DNA of 64,000 nt. Source: Trichobilharzia regenti (Eukaryota > Platyhelminthes > Trematoda > Strigeidida > Schistosomatidae). Under the pieces are notes generated by a model. It saw only the letters and a program-made list of their open reading frames with translations, was not told the DNA's origin and ran no database searches. Below, one piece after another: positions 31,958 through 44,300 of the stretch (within the stretch, counting starts at the first letter, position 1; every line of letters starts with the position of its first letter). The stretch covers positions 17,839,452 to 17,903,451 of the forward strand of contig OX235267.1 of assembly GCA_944472135.2 (NCBI GenBank). The letters are read 5' to 3'. Both the position numbers and the translations under genes were made by a program.

Positions 31958-34900
31958 GTAATTTTCTTACTTAATCCTTAGTTTCTTTCTAATTAAGGTA
32001 GCGCTTAGCAGATTTGAGAACGAAACTTTAGATTATCATAAATTAGAGCATACTTTGAATACAGTAAAGAAACGGTAAGTGTTTGTATAGCTGTCCATGA
32101 CAATTCTAGACTTGCACGTCCGCTAACTTTAGCTGAAAAGGTACTTTATTCTCATCTTGATGATCCAAAAAATGCAGTAATTTGTACTTCTTCCAAAGAT
32201 CTTTTTATTTTTAGATTATTGAAAGGGGTAATAGTTACCTCATGCTTCGACCTGATCGTGTAGCAATGCAAGATGCTACAGCTCAAATGGCATTGTTGCA
32301 GTTTATTAGTAGCGGTCTTCCACGCGTTGCTGTGCCTTCAACAGTTCATTGTGATCATCTTATTGAGGCTAAAGATGGTGCTGGGGCAGATTTGATTCGA
32401 GCTAATGACACTAATAAAGAAGTATATGATTTCCTTGCATCTGCATCAGCTAAATATGGAATTGGATTTTGGAAACCGGGATCAGGAATTATACATCAGG
32501 TGTGCATTACACTAATTCATTAGCTCTTTTTTCTTTGTTACCTACTTGTGCAAACTTCATGGTTAATAAAATTAGCGTGGGGCGTTGGATAACGATATCT
32601 TGAAAATATTTGTAGGGAATGGTTTCGTGCAAAATTTCTAAATACTGTTTCAGTTTGTTATAGGTTCATGAGCAGACTAAATAAGTAATTATACTTATTT
32701 CAAAAAGTTATCATTGTGATAGCACTTAATTACTTAATTTAACCAACCAGGAGTTTCATGTAGGCATCCTGGACGTAAAACTCATGTATTGTACATGTGT
32801 CAAACTGTTGATTACTTTTTGGATACTTTGTTAACCCTATAATACCAGGGAACAAGCTTGTAACATATGGTCTGTTTTAGTTAACTGACTTCAAACCTAG
32901 ATTAAAGAAATTTGTCGTTGTGAAGCTTAGAAAACTGACAACTAAGTATATCGTCACGACTAGCCAAAAATTACATAATCGGGATGCTCACATGTGAAAT
33001 ACTTGTAATTTTTGAACAAACCCCTAGTTAGGTAGATTTTGGTCTTTGTTTTCAGTTTAAAGCTTACTTCAAAGGTGTGTAAAATATTACTGTAGGTGAA
33101 GTAATATCGATGTACGTGTTGAACTTGTGTATTGTAGTATTATATAATGCTATATGAATCTGTTTATCGGGTATATCACACAGTGAAGCGGTTTTTATTT
33201 ACTCGATGACGTTTCGAACACCATTTATTGTTCACAATTACATTATTAGAACTTGGCTTTTACAGTTGTCCGTCTTTCATACTTGTTTTAAGGGTAGTGC
33301 AATTTTCCAAATGTCTTGGGATAGGTGTTGAGTTATTCTTACTGAATGTATTCTCAGTGCGTCGGTGCCACAGTGGTTAGGACTCTCGATGACCATGCAC
33401 ATGGTCCGAGGTTCGATCCCCTGTGGACGCACACCTGGTATTTATGGTCGGCCTGCAAAATTTGGGCTACCGATATCACATGCTGAAAATTCCATACTTG
33501 TACCAAAAGTACGGTGTGGAATCAAGCTGTAATCAAGAAAATTAAATAAAGCTCCAGTTATCAATTTCTCCCTCCACCCTGTTACATTAAATTTTAAGTC
33601 TGTCCCCACTAACCTTACGACAAATTTGAAAGAAGGACAAAAATTAAAAAAAAAATCAGGTTTCGAAGTTGACTAACTGCAATTGGTATGATTACGAGCA
33701 ATAAATTGTCCACAAAATCTAGTAAATAATACTGTTTCACTATGTGATATATCCAATAGACAAACTGACACAAAATAGCTTTGGGCGATTTGTTTTCTTA
33801 TATAGTCTTTCAATTAAATAACTTTCAACATACCTCCAGTCTTATGTTACTTTTATGCACAAAACTATAAAGTATGAGATGTCTCCATGCCATTGTGTTT
33901 TTTATGAACACCTACGTCAACGAATAGGTCTCTTTCAAAAACTTATCAAATCTGTGCAGCTATTTTATTATAATTATTGTTCTCTTGGGTTCCTAGTGGA
34001 ACATAGGGCTTCAACTGCACGTCTCCATTTGCTTCTGTCTTCTGCTGTACTTTTCGCCTGCATCCATGTTAGTCCATTTTCTTTCAACTCCTCTTCACAC
34101 GATCTCCTCCATGTCACCCTTGCACTGACGTCCCACACGCCGCTTCCCTTTCGGGTTCCACTCGAGGGCTTGACGCGCGATGTCACCCAGTGGTCTCCTC
34201 AGCGAGTGTGCGATCCATCTCCACTTTCTCCTGCATATTTCTTGGGCGATTGGTTCTTGCTTTGTTTGTTCCCATAATTCCTTGTTGGTGATTCTTTCCG
34301 GCCATCTGATCTTCAGTATAGAGCGAAGACAGTTGTTAATAAAGGTCTGCAGCCTTTTGGAAATATTCTTTGTGACCCGCCAAGTTTCTGATCCGTATAG
34401 AAGAACTGACTTTACGTTTGTATTGAAAATCCGAATTTTGTTGTTGATGCAGGCTGAGTGACGAATATTTCCAGATTGATTTCAGGTTGATGAGTGAATG
34501 TGTTTCTCGCCTTCCTGATTCTCGATTTGACATCCTCGTCCACTCCTCCTGTAGTTGAGACAATGCTCCCTAGATAAGTGAGTGAATGAAGTGACCTCTT
34601 TCAACTCACTCCCGTTGATGGTGACTGGCGCTGGATGTTGCTGTTGTTGTTGACTGGTTATTTTCATAACCTCCGTCTTGTCTATGCTCACCGGGAGTCC
34701 TGTCTTCACCGGCTGCTTCTTCGACCAGTTTGTCGGTTTTCGCTTGTAAGTCTTCGATTTTGTGACAGTGACATCAAACATAAATCATCCACGGACGAAA
34801 TCCAGGTCTTCTAGGTTCTTCGCGTCGGTCCAGGATATTCCTGTCTTCTCGTTTCGCACTCACTGTCTGACGCATAATCCAGTCCACCACAATTAGGAAT

Positions 34901-37900
34901 ATCATTGGTGATAGATAATAAGCACCCTTGTCTGACTCCTGTGTTTACTCCAAACGCCTCGCTGAGTTTTCCGTTGTGGATCACTTGACATGTACCGCCG
35001 TTGTCGTACAGCTGTTGAATAAGGTTGATGAATATTTGGGGTACGCCATAGTACTCGAGTAATTTCCAAATTACTTCACGGTCAACTCTGTCGAAGGTCT
35101 TCTCAAATTCTATAAAGTTGAGGTAGGAGTTTGATCGCCATTCCATGCTTTGTTCTATGATGATGATGCGTAGAGTTGCAATTTGGTCAGTACATGATTT
35201 CCCTTTCCTGAATCCAGCTTGTTCTGGTCGGAGTTCTGTCTCCAGTGCGTCCTTTAATCTCTCTAGGATGATGCGACTCAGGATTTTACTTGGCGTCGAT
35301 AGGAGCATGATTCCTCGCCAGTTCTTACAGAGTCCTAAGTCGCCCTGTGGTAGTTTCACGAGGTAACCTTTCCTCTAGTCAGTAGGCACCTTTCCCTCCT
35401 TCCAGACCTTTTGCAATAATGGAGTCAGCATGTCTGCTATCGTCTCTGGGTCTGCCTTCAGTGCTTCAGGGGGTATTCCATCTGGTCCGGCTATTTTTAC
35501 AGCTTTCAGAAGTTTGGTTGCGTTCAAGACTTCAGCTCTCGTTGGAGGATTGGTGTCAACTTGCAGTTGTGTGCGCACTGTTGTTGGTATTTCTGGACAG
35601 GTTGCAGGTGGTGGTCGGCCCAAGAGTCCTTTGAAGTGGTCCACTCATTGTTTAATCTGTCTTTCTTCCTTGGTAATTGGGTTCCCTTGGCTGTCTTTTA
35701 TAGGTTTCGCTTGTGTCGATCTCTTCTCTGATAGAGATTTGGTTATCTGATATAGGGTACTCAGGTCCCTTTTGCCTGCTGCCTTCTCAGCTTCAGTGGC
35801 GAGGTTGTCGTAAAATCGTCTTTTGTCCTTCCTAGCACTCTTTTTCACTTCTTTGTCCAGTGCTGTGTAAGTTGAGCTCAGCGTCTCCTTGTCTTCTCCG
35901 TCTTTGCATTGAATCATTTTCTCTTTCACCATTCTCCTCTCTTCTATTAATTTCCAAGTGTCCGTTGAGAGCCATTCCTTGATATCGCCATTTAGGATGT
36001 TGTCCATTATTGCTTGTAGTTGTCTGTAGAACGCCTCCTTCTTCTCTTGTTCTGAGACGTTTGTAGGCGCATAGCATTGAATGACTGTAACTTTCCTTCC
36101 TTTTGAGTTGAACCTGGCTGTCATTATCCTGGAGGAGATTGGTTCCCACTGCATGAGAGCTTTTGTTGCTGTCGGTGACATCATGATGGCCACTCCCTCG
36201 GTGTGCTCATGGTTGTCCTCTGGGTGGCCAGGAAAGATTACTATCTCTCCAGCTGGTAGTTGGCACCTTCCAGTTCCGTTCCATCTGCTCTCGCAGATTC
36301 CCAACACTTCTATTCTGTACCTTCTCATTTCAGCGGCTATCTGGGCAGTCTTTCCAGTTTCGTACATTGTACGAACATTGCAGGTACCCATCCTTACTTT
36401 TGCTTTCATCGAAAGAAGGTACATCGGCTGACTGGCTTCTCTAAAGCTTTTACCAGCCTGCGTCATTTCACTTCCCCGATCACAGCAAAAAGTAAGGCTA
36501 TTGCGTATGTTTTTAGAATTTTTAATATATTTATTCGTTGAAGTTTCTGTAGCGATTTGGTTGCTTTACAGGGGTGGAGTTGCTAGCACCACGCCCCAAC
36601 CCTCCCTCTTTACCCGGGCTTGGGACCGGCTAGAAAACTAGTAAGCTAGTATCCTAGCAAGCTAGTATCTGGCGAGGTTGTGCAGTTATTTAGAAGTTCT
36701 ATATGTATAATGTCAATTGCCAATACGAGTTAGAAGTCATTATCAGTTAGTAAGAACAGAGAAATCAAAGTTCATGAGAAATAGTGAAAAGTCCCACGTA
36801 ATCGGAAAAGTGTATGACTAACTGATGAAATAATTCATAGAAAACGAGAGTAAAAAGAAATGACTGCTGGTCACAAGCAAAGAAATATAACAAAATTTAT
36901 TGAGTAACAAATCAAAAAAAGGAAATTAAGACCAAAGTAGCGGTATTAAAAGAGGCTGGTATGGCATTTCTGAGTTCAGGTTTCCCTTTATGGATGACAA
37001 GAGCTTCAGCTTCATAAAGATTTGCCTGAAATCATTTCCACCACATCGATCCTCCTTCATATATCACAATGAATTCTTTACCAATGTTGTACGACCATTG
37101 TTATTTGGTTTTGTGTATAGAATAACTAATGTTGAGAATTACGAAAACTAGTTTAGACATAACTTCTCACTCTTAAAGTAAACTCTGTGCAAGTCAATGG
37201 TTGAAATTGTAATTCAGCTATGAAGTTAAAAATATGCATTTCTCAAAAGGCGAATTTCATGGAGAATCAACTGTTTAGTTCTCGTTGTCCTTCTAAAAGT
37301 TATATTCATGTTCAAGATATACTGCCATTGTATTTAGCGATATAAGTATAGAACTTGGGCACTGTGACAGAGTATAACTCCATTATGGATAAGATTTTAT
37401 TTTGATAAATCACAGTGTTGTACAGTTATATTAACTGATGGTGTTTGTCCTGCAATAGAATTTACCATCGCGAAAGAAAGCGACTCTAGTATTTCATTCG
37501 TAGACGTTCTTATGAAAGAGGACGGTACAATAATAATAAGTGAATATATGAGACCTACATCAACTGTTCAGTATACTCATTTCTTCAGCTTCGTACCTTG
37601 GAAATACAAACGCAATCTAATAAATTGCTTGGTCCACAGGTTAAGAGCAATCTACTCTGATGAATGTCTTAATGAAAAGCTTAATGTTATTAAACAGTTG
37701 CTGAGTGAGAACGATTATTCAGAAAAAAATCATCGATACGAATATGAATCAAAAATCAAGGCAGGCCAAAGTACCAACAGTTCTGAAAAAGGTCTTTAAC
37801 TGCGCCTGTGGGGCCAGTTACATAGACCGTAAAATTAAGCGTGTTTATCGTTGGAGTTCCGAAAATCATCCTGCATGGTGGTTAAGTAAAGGACAAAAAA

Positions 37901-38327
37901 AGTTCATTCATAGTTCTATACCGTCTCATCTTGTGGATACAAAACACAAAATTAATGTAAATAAGACCTCCAAAGTCATCTGCCACATACCGAATAAGCT
38001 TAATTTTACCTCAAGAGTTCGACTATCACTTATTGCTGAGGTTGGCGGTATCCACATTAAGAACCTAACTTATGTATCCAAAAGAAGTTGGTTGGTTCAG
38101 ACACTGTCCCTACCCCCTCAGCCATCAAGGTTTGAATGATCCTTAATTTGCTGTAGAGATTTCCATAATTTTATTTGATATTCTATTTAGTATTACATTG
38201 TTATGCTTGTAACTTAAGCATCTTTCTTGAACTGTGATAATTCCACTGTGGTCTTAACAGATCGATAGTATTTAAAACAAAACACTAATATTGTTAATAA
38301 CGACTACTCTATTCTCTCTCTCTCTAC

Positions 38328-38372
<45 letters not shown>

Positions 38373-41300
38373 TGTAGGGTCAGGGAAGGAAATTATCAAA
38401 AAGAATATTCTTCACTCAAATTTTTCTTTTTGATATTGTTATTTTTATAGATTGTATTAGAAAACTATGCTTTTCCTGGAGCGTTAATCATTGGAACTGA
38501 TAGTCATACGCCTAATGGCGGTGGACTTGGCGGTCTGTGTATTGGAGTAGGCGGTGCAGATGCTGTAGACGTAATGGCTAACTTACCCTGGGAATTAAAA
38601 GCACCTCTGGTAATTGGTGTTCATTTGATTGGAAAGTTATCTGGTTGGACAAGTGCAAAAGATATTATACTGAAGGTATGAGCATAATTTTTTCAATTGT
38701 AACATTTAATTCTGTAGAATTATATCCTTATGACTATTATTATTCTTACCGTGTGGAACACAGGACACCAGCAGCCCATATCCACTTGAGTCAGTTCTCT
38801 GCCATCACTTTCAGTTGGCTCCTCGACCATCCGCAAGATTTCACTTCCATCTCACACGATCATCTCTGTGTCACCCTTGTACATTCAACTTTTAGCTCCC
38901 TATTCGGGTTCTACTCAAGGAATGGAATGTAATGTCACTCTATAGTCTCCTTAGTGTGTATGTCTTAACCATAATTTCCTTCTGCATATTTTCTGGGTAA
39001 TAGGTTACCGGTTGGTTCACCTCCAGAGTTCCTTGTGTTGAAATTTCGGATGTTGTTCCTTGTGCTAAGTGCTGCGGATCTCCGCATCGGATTCTGTAGA
39101 ATACATATCTTGTATGTTTGTCTCTCAAACGGAATTTTTTTGTTCAAAATCCGATAAATACACTGTTCAACGACTAGTCAGATTTTAGTATGTAGGGGTA
39201 CATAATGTCGTAATGTTGAACATGAAATAAATCAACTAGAGTTTATTGCAATAATGGATTAGTTACGAATAGCATATTTCCTCTATTATGTTATTCCTAT
39301 ATATGATAAAATATTCTTTTTGTTTATAAAGGTAGCTGAAATTCTTACAGTCAAAGGTGGAACTGGAGCTATTATAGAATATTATGGACCTGGTGTTGAA
39401 TCAATTTCCTGTACGGGTATGGCTACAATTTGTAATATGGGCGCGGAAATTGGTGCTACAACATCAATTTTCCCTTTTAACGATCGTATGTTGGACTACT
39501 TACGTGCTACTAACAGAGCGGATATTGGTGATATAGCATCAAAGCATAAGGTAATCATTTCAGCGTTAAGTATATTCGAAGTTTGTCTTTTTTCATTCCC
39601 CTTGCGTTCCGAGTTGAAGGTGGAGCTTCAAGCTTCGAACTTTCAGTCGCACGGGTCTAATGTCTAAGGAGTCAGGTAGCTAGCCTCATTCCCCAACCTC
39701 CTCTCTTTTTTCCGAACCTACTCCTGGTTAGGTGAGGTTTAGGGGTACGTCAGCCGAGAGTCAAAGCCGAACCTCCTGAATGTCTACATTTCACTACTAT
39801 GATAGCACACATATATCACGTCTATACATTTAAAGTGCCATAGGATAGGGCAAAAGACACTTCCTGCATTTTACTGATAAAACAAATCACCAAACAAATA
39901 ATATCAAACTAACCATTGGTTCATATAGTATCTTTCAAAATATGAGAACCACTTTGTATTCAAACCATCGGTTAAATCATTGCTGTCCTTTAGTCACGTA
40001 AATACTTCGAACTCCTAGAAATTCCTATTCTAATTCTTCCAAATAAAAACTTCTGTTTCTTTTTGCTGTGTTAGACTGTTTTAAGGATACGCTGCTACAG
40101 TTTTTTTGTGGCGTATTCAAACTTTTCTTTCCTCTTGTATTAGGCAGGCTTTATATTTTGAAAGAAGAGTCTAGGGAGATTTGTGCTTAAACTGCTTAGG
40201 GTAGTAACACTTGAAACTGTTGTGAAATTGGCTGGGGGATTCCATCATGAGCTGACATCAGTCAGAGAACCATTGGAAAACCAACAGGGAGTTCTGGACA
40301 ACTAATTCGTCTTAGTTTGAGACTCTTCATCGTCATGCACCCTCCAACCAGTTAAAATAAACAATACTTGAAGCTATTGTGAAATTGTTTGATCAGTCCC
40401 TAGGAGTGGTTATATATTTTAATAAAACAGGGAATCGGTGCTTCTTTGGGTTGTTTCTGTTCAATTCTCATATATTTCATACTATGTAGATGTGTGGCTT
40501 ACTGTTTCAAACCTTTGAATTTTACTTAGTGGGTGTTGCGTTCGAGTTCCACTTTCCCTTAAACTGGAGTATACTTATACAGATAATAATACTTCTTAAG
40601 AATCCCTACCGTTATTTTTTCATTAAGAACATATTTCTACATGTGAAGCTGTGTGTCTCATTAGTCTGGATGCTCATTTTCTTCCTAGTGGATCAGATGT
40701 TCAAACCTGATTCCACCCACCCAGGTAGTATCAGTTAACCATTACACAATAAGTGTGTGGTTTTTTGCCAAGCGTATGGAAATACAAGCGGTTATTGAGA
40801 ATATATATGTATATCAAACTGCGTACATCAATTTGAGTGTGTTTGTGGCAGCAAATACATAAGTCGTACAGAGAGGCGATTGTCTACTTGCGTGATGGGA
40901 GTATTTGCCAGAATGGTTGAAAAAAGCTGAATGCAAAGTGCCAAAAACCTCAATAACAAAACATCTTGTGGACTATGGACATGATATCGACGGTGTCAAG
41001 TCATTCACTGTTGTCGGCAGACAAAGGAACAGAAAGATGCTTGCAATTGCAAAAGCAAAGGCCTGTGCAATCTGAGTTTTTAAACTAGGTCTCTGCGTAC
41101 AAAAGAAAATGGTCGTCACTCTAGATCTACCAATATTATTATTTCCTTTAATTCCTAGAGGAACATAGGGCTTCAGCCGCGCGTCTCCATTGCGTTCGGT
41201 TCTCTGCTGAAGTTTTCACCTGGCTCCAGGTCTGCCCACATGCTTTCAGCTCATCTTCACATGACCTCCTCCAAGTCACCCTTGCACTGACGACCAACTC

Positions 41301-44300
41301 ACCGCTTCCCTTTCGGGTTCCACTCAAGTCTAGTGATGTCACTTGATGGTTCGTCTTCTCAGAGTATGGCCTCCAATCCGCCTCCATTTCTTCCTGCTTA
41401 TTTGTTTCACAATCGGTCCCTGGTTGGTTCGCTCCCAGAGATCCCTATCGCTGATGTTTTCTGGCTGACGATCTGCTCTTGAGTATTGGCAAAGACAGGT
41501 GTTGATGAAGGTTTGAAGTTTGTTTGAGATGCTCTTTATGACGCGCCAAGTCTCTGATTCGTATAGTAGCACTGCCTTCACATTGGAGTTGAAAATCCGG
41601 ATCTTATTTTTGATGCTGAGTGCTGTTGACCTCCACACAGACTTACGAGCAATGAAAGCTTGCCTTGCTTTTCCGATTCTGGCTTTGATATCCTCGTCAG
41701 TTCCGTTGGCCTGTAGTTGAAACGATGCTTCCCAGGTAGGTAGGTAGGTAAAGGAGGTTGTTTCTTTCAGGTTCCTCCCACTTATGCTGATTGTTGTTGC
41801 TGTTGGTCAGGAATCTTCATCACCTCTGTTTTATCTATGTTCACCTGAGGTCCTATCTTTGACGCTTCTGCCGGCTTGTTGCTTTTCACTTGCATATCTT
41901 CCAGTTTGTGGGGAATCAAACATATGTCATCGGCGAAGTCCAGATCCTCCAAGTTTTTTTGTGTGAGTCCATTTCGTGCCTGTTTCCTCATTGTCTGTTG
42001 TCCGTCGCACTATCCAATCTACTGCAATCAGGAAAATCATTGGCGATAGTAGACAGCCTTGCCTCACTCCGAAGGATTCCGTAAGTTTCCTGTTGTGGAT
42101 TACTTGGCATGTAGCATTGTCGTACCACTGTCGGATGAGATGTATAATTTTCGATGGCACCCCGTGGTAGCGAAGTAGTTGCCAAATGACCTCTCGATCG
42201 ATGCTGTTGAAAGCCTTTTCAAAGTCGATGAAGTTGAGATAGAGAGGTGACTGCTATTCCAAGCTTTGTTCAATGATGATCCGTAGTATGGCGATTTGAC
42301 CAATACATGAATTGCTTTCTCCTGTTCTGGTCGAAGTTTTTCATCCAGGGCTTGTTTGATTCTCTGCAGGATGATGTGGCTTAGTATTTTGCTTGGGATG
42401 AACAGGAGCATAATTCCGCGCCAGTATTTGCATTGACTTAAGTCTCCTTACTTTAGTAGTTTGAATAAGTATCCTTTCTTCCAATCCTCAGGTACTTTGA
42501 CCTCTTTCCACACCTTCTCCAGTAGTGGTTTCATCAAGTCCGCTGTTGCCTCTGGGTCCATTTTCAATGCTTCTGCTGGGATTCCATCGGGTCCTGCTGC
42601 TTTTCCAGCTTTTAGCATCTTGATTGCATTCAGGACTTCTGATTTCGTCGGGGGGTCGATGTTCACTGATAGCTCTGCTTCCGTTGTTCGTATTATTGGG
42701 CGCGTTGTAGGTGGCGGTTAATTTAGAAGTCTTTCGAATTGTTCAGCCCAGTGTTTTCTTTGTTCCACTTCCTTGATGATTGACTTTCCATTGTCATCCT
42801 TTACTGGCTTAATTTGTGTCGAACTTTTGCCCGATAGGTGCCTAGTTGTTTGGTAGAGTGTGGCGAAGTCTCCTTAGCCTGCACTACAGCTTGTTCTGCT
42901 TCACTTGTCAAGGCTTCACAATATTTTCTTTTGTCTTCCCTGGCAATCTTCTTTACCCTTTTGTTCAGTGTATTGTAACTTGCATTCAAATCCTTTTTTG
43001 TTGCTTGTCGGTGCACTGGATAATCTTTTGTTTCACTTCTCTCTTCTGTTAGTTTCTAAGTGTCCGTAGTGAGCCACTGTTTGTCCTGTCTCTTCTTTCT
43101 GCCTAAAACTTCCATGAAGGTTTGACTCCACACCGTCTTCAAGTTGTCCCAGTGCTTTTCGATGCCGACATCTTCGCTAGTGTTGATTTGTGTCTCGGCT
43201 TTGTCCTTTATGCTTGCAAAGAAGATCTCCTTTGTACCCTGGTCCTTCAGTTTTTGAGTGTTGAACGTGGCATGTGGTCTATCTGCAGCCCCTCATTCTC
43301 TGAAAACCTTTAATTTGATTTGGATTGTCTTTTGTACACGATAGTGGTCTGAACCTACATCTGCTCCTCTCCTCGACCTTGTGTCCAGTAGGCTGCACCT
43401 CCACTCCATTGAGATTGAGAAGTCAATTCGGTTTTTAGTTCACCCATCTGGTGACACCAATGTAGCCTTGTAAATATGTTTGTGTTTGTAGACGCTGCCA
43501 CCAATCACCAAATCAGTGAAGGCGCAAAAGTCGGCGAAGAGTTCTCCATCTTCATTCATTTCTCCGAGGGCTTCTCTACCCATGATGAGTTCCCTTCCTG
43601 TGTTGTCTAGTCCTAGTTTGGCGTTCATGTCTCCCATCAGTATTTTAATGTCACCAACTGGAGTATTGTCCATTGTTGCCTGTAGTTGTCTGTAGAACTC
43701 TTCTCTCTTTTCAAGGTCTGTGTTGTTTTTGGGTAAATAGCATTGTATAACTGTCACTTTCCTTCCTTTTGAGTTGAATCTGGCGGTCATTATCTTGGGC
43801 GAGATCGCCTCCCATTGTATTGGGCCTTCGTTGTCGTTGGTAACATCATGATAGTCACACCCTTGGTGTGTTCGTGGTTGTCTTCTGGGTGACCGAAGAA
43901 GATCACTGACTCTCCCGTTGACAATTTTGCGAGTTCACTCCCATTCCATATGCTCTCATATATTCCCAGTACTTGAATTCCGTATCTTTTCATTTCGTTT
44001 GCGATCTGGGCAGCTTTGCCAACCTCGTACGTAGTGGGAACGTTCCATCTCCCCATACAGACATTTTATTTTGGCGCAAGGAGATTCATCGAACTGAAGT
44101 TTCTGTAGCAACTTTGTTTACAGGGTGGGGTTGCTAGCCTCACGCCTGAGAAAGGGAGTTGTTACATGTATATATATTTTAGAGAAAAGCGACTTGATGG
44201 GTTGCCCCCCTCGAAATCAGGAAATCAAGGAATAAATCATTTGGAACATCATCAGCAAAAGGAAAAATTCACAACAGGAAGTGCAGCGACAAGAACAGGA

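Larger units (their letters stand above)
33951..36640 (-). mobile_element. RTE-type LINE R1 (minus strand)
   Basis: Antisense to aconitase in intron 4. The 5' leader (about 36480-36640, including TGAAGTTTCTGTAGC and GTTGCTAGCACCACGCC) matches that of R2 at about 44095-44150. The body encodes endonuclease then RT, and the 3' end lies near 33951. SR2-like by architecture; the family name is tentative. Confidence 0.82.

Noticed and set aside
32075..32090. A 16-nt intron gtaagtgtttgtatag after exon 2
   Set aside because: It gives the wrong frame; removing 35 nt (32075-32109) restores the conserved RLARPLT sequence.
33359..33432. Cloverleaf-like sequence with box A and box B that could be called a tRNA gene
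   Set aside because: The match to a second copy at 63392-63585 continues 120 nt past the tRNA part and the acceptor and anticodon stems are imperfect, so it is a SINE head.
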